A program made the position numbers and the translations under genes. Positions 45,587-58,100 of a DNA stretch of 64,000 nucleotides are shown one piece after another. The notes below the pieces were generated by a model. That model saw nothing but the letters and a program-made list of their open reading frames with translations, was not told where the DNA came from and searched no databases. This DNA comes from Drosophila persimilis (taxonomy: Eukaryota > Arthropoda > Insecta > Diptera > Drosophilidae). Positions within the stretch are counted from its first letter, which is position 1, and each line of letters opens with the position of its first letter. Location: NCBI RefSeq assembly GCF_003286085.1, contig NW_020825298.1, positions 3,224,001 to 3,288,000 on the forward strand. Reading direction: 5' to 3'.

Positions 45587-46255
45587 GGGACCCCATTGGG
45601 CTCCAGCTTCCGTTTCTTCCTCTTATTGTGTGTACTATACATACTTCTCATGTTCTTCCACATGGAAATGGAATGTGTATCAATACTGAGCAAATACCCA
45701 AATATTTGCCTTTGATATTACTCTTTGAACAATTGGATAATTTGAGCAAAACTGTAACCAGATTAACTACCAAACAGCTGGGTTCATCGACAGGGAAACG
45801 GAGGTAACTGGCGGAATATATGAGTAACAAGTATTTGATACATTTTTCGGCCACTACTTATAGGGCGCACCTTTTGTCTTGGGTTCATATCTGTCTCCAC
45901 TGACTGAATATTTAGAACTTTAGAACAAATGTACAAACTGTACAAATATTTGCCGAAGCCGTTCAACCGTTCCACCGTTCTATTGGCTTACATTTTTGTC
46001 TGTTTACCGTAACTGTGACAGACAAGATCAAGATCAAGATCTAATCAAAGCTCTGCAAATAAATGCTCCAAAAGGGAAGTATTTATACGGAACCAAATCA
46101 GTTACATAAACAATCGAAATCAATCCAAAAATCTGCTTAAAAACGCAGCGTCTCACGACAATTAATCACAACACTTGGTTCCATCAGTTCGATAAGAGCT
46201 CCACGAATATCCAGACATTTCACAGAAGTACAGCAGGAATCCAGACGAATCCAAG
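45587..46255. other. Divergent intergenic region of the mucin-like pair
   Basis: Contains the minus-strand promoter at its left end. On the right, ATCAGTTCG (about 46185) and TTCACAG before AAGTACAGCAGG are possible start or splice signals for the plus copy, but no good TATA box is seen. There are GATCAA repeats at about 46024-46041. No further gene is supported. Confidence 0.5.
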
Positions 46256-46540
46256 ATGAAGTTCCTTGTCGTAGCCGCTCTCATTGCCCTGGCCATCCAG
46301 TTGACAGTCGCTCAGACTGGGGCTGCAACAACGACAGTGGCCCCAGCTACAACGACGGCTGCCTCCACAGCTACGACCACGACGACAGCGGCACCCGTGA
46401 CCAGCGCCACGACCAAGAAGAGTGGCGGCAAGTGGTGCTGGAGGGGCAACAACTGGTGCAACACCCGCCAGCAGGTGAAGTGCAAGAACCCCAAGAGGTG
46501 CATCAAGACCATCGTGGTGGTGCGTCGCAATAGAGGCTAA
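46256..46540 (+). CDS. Mucin-like secreted protein, 94 residues, plus-strand copy
   Basis: It has the same three-part layout as the copy at 45207-45491: signal peptide, Thr/Ala-rich tract, and a four-cysteine basic end finishing VVVRRNRG, with Asn where the partner has Tyr. The last bases before the ATG (AATCCAAG) differ from the partner (TCAGCCAAG), and the 3' flanks differ completely. AATAAA lies at 46568. Thus similarity of about 99 percent is confined to the coding region, which fits gene conversion between older inverted duplicates better than a fresh duplication of a whole transcription unit. Its own promoter is not clear; an initiator-like ATCAGTTCG lies about 70 bp upstream. Confidence 0.88.
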   Translation: MKFLVVAALIALAIQLTVAQTGAATTTVAPATTTAASTATTTTTAAPVTSATTKKSGGKWCWRGNNWCNTRQQVKCKNPKRCIKTIVVVRRNRG

Positions 46541-46573
46541 AAAACTACATTCTCCAAAATAGCAACCAATAAA

Positions 46574-47208
46574 CATTACGATTGTGCCGAAAGCATACAA
46601 ATTGATGTTTTAAAAGCTAGTACGAGAACAGGGTTTCATACCCGAAAGTAAGGGGTAGTCCACGGGTCTCTTTTTTGGCTCGTTGATGTCTTGAATAGGG
46701 GCTTACCAAAAAGAACATTAAACAAACGGGCGGCAAGGGCCGCGGCTCTACACAGGCTCTACAGGGGCGTACACTACATTCATCTAATTCATTCATATCT
46801 AATGACCTAAGTTTATTCTAAAACCCAAACCAAAAACAGCCCTTATATCTCGCCACTTCCACAAGGGGTGCACACTGAGAGAGATAGAGTAGAAGGGGTA
46901 CCGTAGTTACTGCCAATCTTGTCCTTCTGGCTTTAACAATGATCCCATCTGATGCAGATTCGGCAGTCTAGTAGAAATGATTGTCGGAAACTCTCCCTCC
47001 TGGGTGTTACACTCCGGTAGGTACATACATATGTACTCTTCGAGTACGGGGTATAAAAAGATCTCTGAAGTGCCCTATTTGTGGTAGTATTATACACTTT
47101 CAAGAAATATTGGCCAATCCCTGCAAAAGTTGTGAATTTTGAAAAAAAAATAAAAGATTTCTTGGAGTTTCGCTTGTTTTTTCTTCCACATGTATTTTTT
47201 GTGTGTAA
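46574..47208. other. Intergenic stretch between the mucin-like gene and the DnaJ 3' end
   Basis: No gene seen. There is an isolated GGGTATAAAAAG at about 47048-47059 without a following open frame. Confidence 0.5.
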
Positions 47209-47685
47209 TTTATTAAATGTAGCTTTAATTTAGACAAATAAATTAAGAATTAATGATATAATAACTATGGTCAACATGTATATTATGTAATCGTGTAGGT
47301 AAGGAGCGGTTCGGGGGCGTAAATGAGCAAAACCGGCCAGTGGGGTGGTGAAGGGCGGGGGGAGAGTTATAAAAAAGTTCCTGTAAAAAATGCGCAAAAA
47401 TGTATTGAACACAAACAAGCAAAAATGATGGGGGTGGGGGGCCAAGGGACAAAGGGCATCCCAACTGCAGGATGCCTGTGGATGACTGATATGCTGATGA
47501 ACAGAACAGAGATAGACATAGAGAGAGAGAGACTGATTCGGGTTGATTTTGAGTGTTATGTGTGTGTGTGTGTGTGTATGTGTGTATGGTATGACTAAGC
47601 TCCAGTCACGTTCCGCACTGGGGATGAGTGTGTTGAGTCGTTGCTCATCGATGGAGGGTGGTGGGGGGTGGGGGGGGCATCCGCA
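47209..47685 (-). other. 3' UTR of the DnaJ gene
   Basis: From the stop at 47688-47686 to a minus-strand AATAAA at 47214-47209. It includes a CA repeat (GT on plus, about 47559-47586). Confidence 0.6.
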
Positions 47686-50600
47686 TCATAACATGTCCTT
47701 GAGCACCTCCTTCTGGGCGGCAGTCAATTTCTCGGGAAACTGTATGTCGAACGCCACGAGCAGATCACCTTTCCGTGTGGTGTCCTTGGGGAAGGGCAGG
47801 CCGTAGCCCTGTATGCGCTTCACCGTGTTCGGCTTGATGATCTCCTGCATGGTGCTGATGCGCAGCTTGTCGCCGGACATGGTAGGAACTTGGAAGACGA
47901 CGCCGCAGAGAGCCTGCAAATCAATCGAACAGAATTTTTGTATTTATTTTTGCACTTGGCTTATCAATCAAAATGGTCGAGTCGGGTCAGCCCCAATGGC
48001 CACAACGACTCAATTTCGTTCCCCCAATTTCGGGCTGAACAAACACCACACATGAGTCCCACTGTCGATGGAATGGGCAGAGCGAGAGAGAGATCTATCA
48101 ATCTTTTTGGTAATCCTGTTTATGTTCTTAGCTGCCTTTCTTTTCTGTTCCACAGTCTACTCCGCCTTGGTCCTTCTTAGTCCTGTGTTTGCCCTCGTAT
48201 CGGGCCATAACATTTGTAAATCCTTTTTTATGTAGCCTAATTCGTGTTTAAACATGTTGTTGACACGCTTCTATGCTTCTGTGTCCTTCCCTTCCTTTGT
48301 TTGCTTTTCCTTTGCCTTTCTTTGGCCCCAAAAAACATTTCCATTGATACGTCTGTTCGTTTGACATACGATTTGTTTAATTGGCCCACTAAAAGATGGG
48401 CATCAATCAGGGTTTGTCTGGCCCCAGACATTGACGTGGCTTACTTAATTAAGCCCAGCCAAAACGAACCGAAACTTTATCCGATTCGATCCGTTTTCTC
48501 CAGGGAAATCTATGAGCCCTTAAAGCTGATTTTAATTAAAGGCTGGTGGACTATTTTCTCTTGTTGAGGGTTATTTATAGGCCCGAACTTATCTAATCAT
48601 CAAACTGCGATTTTTGCCCTATCAAACAGGGCGCATAATCTTTGCGGGTTGGGACGATAGACTTGGGCAGTCGTAGGGTCTTAGGAAGTGCAAAATGTGA
48701 GTCAGTGGCAGGGATTCTCATAGAACGTAAACAGTGCAATCTTTTACAAGTAAGTTGTGGGATTTTGATTAGAAATAAGATATGGTTGTGAGTGCAGAAC
48801 AAACTAGTGAAAATAATATAAAAAAGCTATAGTTTGAAAGGTGTAAATAAGTAAATCATTGGTTTCCTAGCCTTCATGTCAGAGTAAACTATGTTTTATA
48901 TATTCTTAGGGTTCTACAGTGCGTATTCCGGATTGAAGAGCGGAGACAGACCAACTATTTCCAGTGAATCCGTCATGAAAACCCACTAGTCAGCCTACTT
49001 AACACTCCCTTTCGCTACAATATGTACATTCATGGTACAGACAAAATAAAACTAAATCATTCTGGGCTTAAGTCCCCTTCTAAACCTCTGAAATGTATAG
49101 AAATTTGTGTACAAAATACTTCAATAATGTTACTATTTCTCACATTTTTGGATACATTCCTATCTGCTGTGTATCTTCCCTTGTTTGCTATGCAAAGTGG
49201 CGCTCTCAAGTGGATAGACACATGCACCCTAGGTATTTGTAAGATTGATTCGCAATCTTGACTTTCCATTGAAGTGTTTGGCGACCTTGTTAGCATATCT
49301 TTGAAATATCTCGGGGTATAACATTTCATTTCCCAATCGCGACCCTTGAAATGACAGATTATCATCGGTAATCCTTTTGGGTCGCCGAACCCCATGTACA
49401 ATCATTTCTCAAATATTCCAACTAGATCCCATAAATAACACAACAACTTAGATGTCAATCCCCAACGCTTCAATGATTTATGTCGCACTGAAAAAGGGTT
49501 TTTTGTCGGGTCTCCAGCCAAGCCCAGAGATGCCTATCGGGAACCGAGCGATATACATATATTTCATGCCAATCCATAACTTGTCAGAAGTGATTTGTAA
49601 CCCAAGAACTGGCCGAACACTTGTTAAATAGTTGTCAATGTGCTCTGGGGCCTCACCCAATAAAAAATAAGAAGTACAACGGCGACAAAAAACCAATGTG
49701 CACACCTTATGAATATTTAAATATGGGTACCATATATCGGGGTTTTGAGTATTTGCTGAATGGCGAATTTAAGGCGATGACAACATAAACTGATGACGAC
49801 AGACCCCAACAACAACAACAACCACAACAACCCGTTCCCATGATGACGACGCCGACGACGACGACGACCAGCATCAATATTTTTTTAATGGAAATGTTGA
49901 AAATGTTGTTCCAACTAAAGCAACGACAAAAATATATATACACGTACGTTTGGTCGTATATGAAAATCTGTAACGCTTAAATACTTTGCTGCCTTTTACG
50001 GAAGCTGAAGCATAAAAAATTCCCCTCACAATCCTCACAAAAAAAAAAAAAAGAAAAGAGTGAACAGGGGGGAAAACAGAGGGAACGCGAAATATAAAGG
50101 GAATAAAAATGTGAATGGCGCTACGATAAAATTTTGCGAGCACTTCTCAGCGATCAGGTATACACCCAAGCTACAAGGCCTAAAATGAATCTAAAAAACA
50201 ATAATTGGACGCCGAAGATGGTGTACTCTTTCGGCTAGTTCTTCCTATAAAAATCACATTTTTGGTTTTTTTGTAATGGATCGCATCGTGTTTTAGATAA
50301 GAAAAGGAAAAGAAGACATTATCATTAAAAGCTAAAAAGTTAGGGACTATTTCTTAAAGAGCATTGCAGAAGGAATGCCTTCATCTCTGCGCTACAAAAC
50401 CCTGTACTCTTTCGGATTTAGGGACCTAGCTAGTTCTTTCCATTAAAGTCACTTTTTTGATGCAATTTGCTTATGGATCGCATTGCTTTCTGTATAAGAA
50501 AAGTACAAAAAATACTTTGAAAGCCTGAAGCCGAAAACTATAAACATTTCCTATACAGAATTATAAAGGTAATGCCTCCAGCTCTGCTTTACAAAACCCT

Positions 50601-51091
50601 GCACTGTTTCGGATTTAGGGACCTAGCTAGTTCTTCCCATAAAAATTCCTATTTTGATGCAATTTTCTAATGGATCGCCTTGCTTTTTGTATGAGAAAAG
50701 TAAAACAAAATGCTATAAAGGCCTTCTGCCGGAAATCTGTAAAAATAGAGAGGAATTCTTATAGAGAATCGCAGAGGAAATGCCACCAGTATTATGCTTT
50801 ACAAAACCCTGATGAAAACTTGAGCACCCTCTGCTCCTTAGGGTACAAATGACAGCCTCAAATGGAAGCCCATTTCAAAGCTTGGATTTCTAAATGGAAA
50901 AAAAAAGTGATGTAAATCAAGCCATAGATGATAAATTTGAATGTCAGCTTCAGCTTAATGGCAGGCAAGTTGCAGGCAACAAACATAAATCGACCCATAC
51001 CATAGATTTTCCCGCATTTTCCGCACATTCCCGCATTCATTTCGAACGCAGCACCAGACAATTACTCTCACTGAAAGAGCTCGGGGAAAGA

Positions 51092-51124
<33 letters not shown>

Positions 51125-54100
51125 TTGTGCTGGGATATTTTCCTGGCCAAAAACAAATCAACAACATTCAATCGCATGTCATAAAGCATTATTCTAGTGG
51201 GTCTTCTTTTTGTTGTTTCTCCTCCATCCTCCTGCGGACAACTGTCATCAAAATGCAAACGAAGTTTTCGACTACCGAATGCTTTCGCTCCTTTTTTCTA
51301 ACAACAAATAAAAATGTGAGGGACACTCCCGCACTCAGAGCAAATCATTTTGTAGTGCCCGCACCCAAACGTAGCTACCAATCGAATGACAATGCCATTC
51401 GGACGGACAGGGAGAACAACAGCAACAAGAGGAATACTGCGGCGTCTGGCCATCAGTTACAAGCGATTCCCAGTCCGAGTACTCGATTCCCGGTTCCCCA
51501 TTCCAGAAGCCCCAGTCCGGGTCCCAGTCCCCCTTCTAGTTTGCCGTCCAGTCTGTTGAGTGGGCGAGTCCTGGCTGTACATCCTTGAATTGTTCATCAA
51601 TTTTAGTTTGCTGCCATTGCGGAAATTCTGACGCAGGCACTTGAAAACAAAAGCATTGTTAAATTTAATTTCCATTTCTAAAATATGTGCAGTGAAAGCA
51701 AGCGCCCTTCCGCGCTTCAGTGCTTGGATTTGTTTGTATTGAAACGATCGATTGAAACTGCTTTTAAGGCACAGGAATATCCATCATACGCTCTAAGGTA
51801 AGACAATCTGCGATACAGAGGATATACTACATCTTAGGGCCGGTTTCTCGACTCCGGGTTAAGATTTATCGGCCCGCAAAAGTGTCTGAATCTCATGCGA
51901 GTGTTGGCTCTTAAACTGTGACAAAAAGATGAAGAAGTGACTATTGACAGCTGATTTAAGAAAGTCAGATGAAGTAGACGATGAAGGCACTTTACAATAA
52001 CGAAAGCATAAACAGCATTTAAGGCACAGGAATATCCATCACACGCTCTAAAGCAAGACGGTGCATACTACAGAGGATACACAATATCTTACGGCCAGTT
52101 TCTCGCCTTCTGGTCAACATTAATCGGACCGGCGGCCGGCTGTCAGAGACGGAGTCAATGGAGAGACCATTGACAGCTGATGTAAGGAAGCCTTCACAGT
52201 AAACAGCTGATGCAATATTCCAAGCAACCCTGTGTTTTGCGCTGTAGAGCACTTTTGTGCGCTCCACCCTCGTTTGGACACCCTACTATTCTTTTTCGCT
52301 CCGACAAATTACTGGCCCTCAAGAGTTAATCTGTTCCTCAGCTTTTTAGGAACGATCACTAGCCGGCACCTTAGCCCGAACTGGGGACACCGGCCCTTAA
52401 TCATATACCTCCAACATCTGCATCGAGGACTGCTTTTTAAAGCCCTTAACTGATTCGCTAAAGAACATTCTCTGGCTCAGTCCTAGAGGGACCACCCCCA
52501 CTTATTTGATACTTTTGTTCTGGTGTCAGAAATGTTTGCCATTATTTAAATCCCTTCAAGTTCATATTTCAACGCAGATGTGAATCGCAAAAAGTGTTGC
52601 CCAAAAAGCGAAATGCGAAAAATTAATTCGAAACTCATTGACTTGAATTTTATCGTAAACGATGATGTAATTTATGGGTCGTATTACTCGTAAATTTAAT
52701 GCATCCCCGACAGCAACAACAGCGAAATTATGACTGAAAAAAATTGAATTGAAATTTTTGTTGGCAATTATGTGGATGAACATATATGGAGCTTCAATTG
52801 CCTTATGGCGGGGCGGCGGCTTTTGAGAGATTCTACGGGCATGGAGTTGCTGTTTAATAAAGATTTATTTGCTCTTTGTTGTGGGGCAGCTCTGGTCCAA
52901 GATTGTAATTAAAAAAGGGGATTATATGATCCACTATGATCCACAGAGAAACATGACATCGAGTCCCAACATATCCCCCAACCGATACGCATTCCCATAG
53001 CCACAGTTCAACATTTCGAAAATAATTATTACAACAACCTAAACTAAAAACCGTGTCAAATATTTCTATATAGAAAGAGCAACATGACACTTTAAGCTCG
53101 CAACCAAAACGGAATTCATAAATTCAAAATCCAGCGAAAAATACTTTGCCTTAGCGAGAGAGAAGCCCAAAAATATTTACTAAATTTGTCGCACTAACAA
53201 GCAATAAAATGTTAAAAATCCCCAACTAAGAGCCAAGTCAACTATTTAATCTACTTAATGCAATTAACAATTTTAACATCACTACAAACTCCGTGGCGTG
53301 TCATTTGGGTTTGCCCCTCCGCCTCCCCAGCTGCCACCCCATTTCGTTTGGAGTATTTCAAAATTTTTGATATTCGCTTGCTGTTTTTGGATCTGTCCAT
53401 ATCGGACGAGTATCAGCGAACACAAAAAGCCTACAAAAACGAAAAGTTTTGTGCGAAGTTTTGCGCCGCCTGCGAGTGTGTAAAATTTTAACACCTCAGT
53501 GGGGACCCGGCTCTAGACGAGATTGCTGGCCAAAATCGATATCTCTCCCGCTCCCTCTCTCTCAATCTGAATCTGAATCGCAATCTCAATCGCAATCGCA
53601 ATCTCAATCTGTGCCTCTGTCTGGGCCTGGTTGTTAATTGAAACTTGACCATGTTGACCAATTTGGCGGCTGTGGCTGGCTGGTCATCGCGTATATGGTA
53701 AATTTGCCATAACCATAATGCCTGCCTGATTTCATTACAATTTGATTTAGGCACTGGCTGCGCCTCTAATTGGGCGCCATACTGTGAGAACCCAAGCACC
53801 AGGCACCCAGCACCCAAGTCTCAAGCGAATATCTGGTATCTGCAAGATATCGCCGTATAGCCTTCAATTTAGGGCTGCAAATGGTGCTTCAGAAGGTGGG
53901 AAGCAGTTCAAGGTTTGAAGAACCTTATAGTCAATCATTTATAGAGGGGTATATCCAGCATTCCGATACAGAATGTTAGTGAAAGAATCCCATAATAATC
54001 ACAGCTCTTCGATTTCGACTAGTATCTCTCTTGGGTCGTCGCCTTTCACGATATTTTACTCATATTTGCGCTCGCTATGGAACGAAGCGAGTGGTCAGGG

Positions 54101-55105
54101 GTTGCTACAGGGTCCCCCGAGTCTTTTATACATATTTCTGAGAAGAAGAACTCACCTGCTTGAGCGTTAGTCTCGCCGTATAGCGGAGATCGCTGCCCTC
54201 GCGCTTGAACATGGCATGGGGTTTATCCCTAATGATGAACACAATATCGGCGGGGATTTTGCCGGGCGCCTGGTCGCCCTCCTTCTGGAAGGTGACCTTG
54301 GTGCCCGACTTCCAGCCGGGCTTGATGGATATCTGCAGGACTTTGTCCTCTTTGCGGGAGCTACCATCTGCCTGGACGACGCGTCGGGAGATTTTCATTT
54401 TCTTAACACAGCCATGATAGATCTCCTCCAGGGTCACGTAGAGATCGTGCTCGACGGGCGGATCCTGTTTCTGTTCCTTCTTGAACGGCGTGTGCACATT
54501 GAAGGAGTGTGATCTGAAAGAGGGCCTACAAAAGATGAGCAAACGAATCGAAACGAGGCACAGAGACTCCTCGGAGGTGAACCAACCTGAAGGCACTGCC
54601 GAGACCATGCCTCGAGCCAATGCCACCAAATGGCGATGAAAAGAAATCGGGTTCCGTGTCCAGATCGAAGACGTTCTTGTCGAACAGATTGTCGCCCATG
54701 TCGAAGAAGGGGGCAAAGGGATTGCTGTTGCCGAAGAACTGGGCGAATGTGGCACGCGGATCGCCATGGAACTGATATGTAAATGTTTTGTTCGTGTTGC
54801 CGCCGTTCCTGGTGCCTGAAAGGATAACAAACAAAAAAGAATATCAGTTGAGTCCATAACCGATTGAAGCAGTACGTACCGCCGCTCTTGAGACCATCCT
54901 CGCCGTATTTGTCGTACACCTCCCGCTTGCTCTTGTCCGAGAGGACCTCGTACGCCTCGGCGACCTCTTTGAACTTCTCTTCGGCATTGGCGGCTTTGTT
55001 TTTGTCGGGATGGTAGCGTAGGGCCAATTTCCTGTAGGCCTTCTTGATCTCCTCGTCGGTGGCAGTTTTTGGCAACCCCAGGGTCTTGTAGTAATCTTTA
55101 CCCAT
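47686..55105 (-). CDS. CG5001: Type II DnaJ/Hsp40 co-chaperone (DNAJB1/4/5-like), four coding exons
   Basis: Exons 55105-54880, 54815-54587, 54525-54156 and 47913-47686 join in phase to 350 residues. The introns are 64 bp, 61 bp and 6.2 kb. The J domain (1-70) has DYYKTLG, the HPD motif at 32-34 and KYGEDG. A Gly/Phe-rich linker follows ([24 protein letters not shown]), then two C-terminal substrate-binding domains ([56 protein letters not shown]). There is no zinc-finger cysteine repeat, which makes it type II. It would stimulate Hsp70 ATPase and deliver clients in the cytosol. It ends KEVLKDML rather than EEVD. The sequence and 350-residue length match my recollection of D. melanogaster CG5001 more than DnaJ-1. 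A 5' UTR splice acceptor (CACACAG at 55116) lies ten bases before the ATG, so transcription starts further right. Reading into intron 3 would add only VSSSSQKYV. Confidence 0.95.
50223..50812. repeat. Three-copy tandem array, unit about 181-212 bp
   Basis: Copies start at 50223, 50404 and 50601 with GTACTCTTTCGG or GCACTGTTTCGG. Copies 2 and 3 share TTTAGGGACCTAGCTAGTTC, which is partly deleted in copy 1. All have TAATGGATCGC or TATGGATCGC, an AAGAAAAG-like stretch and a terminal AATGCC...CTTTACAAAACCCTG. Confidence 0.85.
51093..51124. repeat. CTGG tetranucleotide microsatellite
   Basis: Eight uninterrupted CTGG units. Confidence 0.95.
51766..52215. repeat. 255-bp direct duplication overlapping the MITE
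   Basis: AAGGCACAGGAATATCCATC begins at 51766 and 52021. Both copies continue with ACGCTCTAA, ACAGAGGATA, a GGCCGGTTTCTCG-like or GGCCAGTTTCTCG motif, ATTGACAGCTGATTTAAG/ATTGACAGCTGATGTAAG. The left MITE end is therefore present twice. Confidence 0.8.
51837..52396. mobile_element. Harbinger/Tourist-like MITE with TTA target duplication
   Basis: The left end is GGGCCGGTTTCTCGACTCC, then GGGTTAAG. The right end, reverse complemented, is GGGCCGGTGTCCCCAGTTC, then GGGCTAAG. TTA flanks both ends (51834-51836 and 52397-52399), the 3-bp TWA duplication typical of the PIF/Harbinger superfamily. It is about 560 bp, has no transposase frame and is enlarged by an internal 255-bp duplication. Confidence 0.6.
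53563..53610. repeat. CAATCT/CAATCG hexamer tract
   Basis: About eight units of a 6-bp motif with C/G/T variation in the last position. Confidence 0.85.
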
Positions 55106-58100
55106 TGTGCAGGTTCTGTGTGTAAGTGAGAGGGGTGGAGGAGCGGCTGAGCGGTATCTAGATCAAAAGTGAGCTCTCAAAGTCGAAGTACTCTAAAATC
55201 TGTTGGAAATAATATCGGATATAGTACATTTAACTGATTAATCCTTGAGGAATACTTACAAATATATCAGTTATCTATAATCCATATATATATATAGATA
55301 TATGTATGTGTAGGTACATCCAGGACCCTCTTATTTGCTATGATACTGCTCCAATAATATTTTCCTCTCTGTTTTTCCTTTAGAAAGGCACATGCATTTT
55401 GTCTGTCTCTCTCTCTCCCTCGCTCTCTCTTTCCTTCTTTCGCTTGCTTTATTATCACTTAAGATCTGCGAAAATCAAAAATATATATGTACATGTAGAT
55501 ATTTCTATATCTGTTTCGTATAGATAGTTCCATTTGGGATCATAAGACGCGTCACAGACCCTGAACGGACCGAAGCCCACGCCTTTGACTAAATTTAGAC
55601 CGCCAGAAAGAAATATCTTGTTCTTTCCGGAACATTGGAAGTATCTATCCGTCCATCCATCGGTACTTCTCGCACTCTCTCTTTATCTGTGTGTACAAAT
55701 CGCTCTTGTCTATCATCCATTGATGGACACATTTAAATTAAATATTTGCCAGACTCTAAAATACTTCAAGTTCAATTATCAAAGCCCTCGACAAACGCCA
55801 CAGTCCCACGAATACTCAGAGATATTCATGCATACATACATGAATATATATTCATACAAAATGTATATGCAAAGATACATATTTTTGTTCTCTAGCCAAT
55901 TCGCATTGACCTTAACATTTCTCAGAGTTCTTAAAGATCTTTCTGTCCAATTGAGTTCAAAAAAAGACGTGAATTAGAATTGACGATGACATTTATGAAT
56001 GATTCTGAGACAGTGCCAGATCATACCCCTTGAATGGGCCACAAGTGGATGTGTGATCTCTTGATTAGTTGACATTTCTATCAAGAGGCGCTGCGACAGC
56101 TGTAATATAAGCCTCTTCCTGATAAGATGCTGATTGCGGTTTCCCGACAGAATCGATCGGTAAGATTTCTTTGAACATTCGACTGATCTTAGCCACAACA
56201 ATCGGGCCGCCTATACAGTAATCGTATCAAATGATACGGAAAGGATTTATATAAACAAAGCCACTAAAAGGTTGCAAAGCAGAATAATGTGTAGAATAAA
56301 AGAATTTCTAGAGATTAAAGCATAAAGAAAAGTCAAGAATTTGTGTATATTATAAAAGCTTGTTGAGATGAATGAAACTTAGTTTTAGATATATTCAACA
56401 ATATTTTAAATGTTGTTTTCTGTTTCTTTCAGTCCTCTAATTGCATTGAAGGTCTGCTCGCCATTTCCCAAGTTCAAGATCGCGTCTGGCGCCCCAAAAG
56501 ATTCATTAGCATTCGAGATGTCAACGCGCAGGCCCCGCTCAGTACACCCAATACTAAAAACAGTTTCCAGCCTTGGGCTTAACTGATTTCATCTTGGAAT
56601 ATATATATATATTTATATCCGATGCGAAATTGCCGCAAAATGTCTGCCTTGAATTGCAAATCACAAAATGGGGAGAGTGTCGCCGGGAGATAGAGAGATA
56701 TACTACATATACATATGTATGTTATATAGTGTGTGTATTGACAGGCGACGATTGATGCGATCAGCGCCATTCCAGACATTAGTCAGCTGCAGTGTGCATA
56801 TAATTGTCTTGGCATCGGATCGGATCGGATTGGATTGGACGTGCCATCTATGCCGAATCGGTTCATCGATTTGTCTGCCAAATGTGTGCCAGATTGAGCG
56901 AGTCGACAAAAGATTTGCCATGAGGGAAGGGGACAAGGTCACAATATATATAAAAAGATATATAGAAATATTTTTGCCAACATTTTCTGTCATCAGAGAA
57001 GAAAGTTATCTTCTGCCAAAAAAACATATATTTTCGCAGAAAAACAAAAAAGCATAAATAATGTGAATGGGAATACCATAAAATATAGAATATGTTATGC
57101 AAGAGCGATTATCTTGTGTGTTTTATTTGCAATATGTATAGCCCAGTTTTTAATTGAAAATGTTTGCTGCGTTTTTTCGCGTCACGTTTTAATAATTCTT
57201 TTTATGGGCTCTTCATTGAAATATTAACAACATTCGTGCATTGTTCGTGCTAAATTATAGGCTTAAGGTGGAAAATATCGAAATTATTGCATTCCATTTG
57301 TGTGGATATAAAGCGGACTTTTTTATGGGGGGGGTCTCTCTGGCCTCCAGCCTCCACCCTCCATCTCCACCCACACTCGACAGTTACAGCATGTTTTGTC
57401 TGTCGACAGAGTGGCTGAGGGGCTGAGTGGGTGGGTTGGGGACTTCCGCATGTATAATTCACCTCCTGGTGCCGGCTGCTCATTTATTGATTACAGAATA
57501 ACATTTGTTTAACAATTTATTGAAAATTGCATATTGCATTATTAGTGAATTGGTTTTTCAATGTTTTTGTTGCCGTATCATTTTCGCATTTGCAATTTAC
57601 ATTTCGAATTTCTTTCTTTCCGCTTCGTGCGAAATAATAAATTGTCGTAGGTTATGAGGGGCCACATCACACGGCGGGGCATATACATATGTCTGACAAT
57701 GTTCGTGTGTCGTCCCCGGATTGCTCTAATTGAATTGAACTTGATTTATTAATGCCTCTGCCTGGGACTCTGCCTGCGACTCTGCCTGCGACTCTGCCTC
57801 GGACTCGACTCGGCCGCTTTAATTCCAATTTTGTGTCTCGTTTTTGCACATAAATTTCAAAAATATTCGCTTTTGATACAAAACTAAAAGAATTATATAT
57901 ATATATATTATAATGGCAACAAATATTAAATTGTTGTGTGATTTATGTGCATATGTTGCGGGGGGGAGGGGCCTATTCAAATTAGATATTTATGGCTTTG
58001 GAGATCAAAGTCAACTGCCTGGGGGCTGTGGCTGTGGCTGGAGCTGGGGCTGGGACTGGAATATTGTTGATTAAAATCAGTTACTAATTCGACAGTTGAT

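Larger units (their letters stand above)
47914..54155 (-). other. Intron 3 of the DnaJ gene (6.2 kb)
   Basis: Donor CAG/GTGAGT at 54155 and acceptor TTTGCAG at 47914. It contains a three-copy tandem array, a Harbinger-like MITE, a CTGG microsatellite and a CAATCT/CAATCG tract. No nested gene is supported; ATG frames up to 153 codons (51127-51588 plus) look compositional. Confidence 0.85.

Noticed and set aside
47048-47059. GGGTATAAAAAG TATA-like box
   Set aside because: No initiator-linked open frame or poly(A) signal follows within a few hundred bases on the plus strand.
51127-51588. 153-codon plus frame in the DnaJ intron
   Set aside because: It overlaps a CTGG microsatellite and CCCAGTCC-type simple sequence. 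No promoter or splice support.
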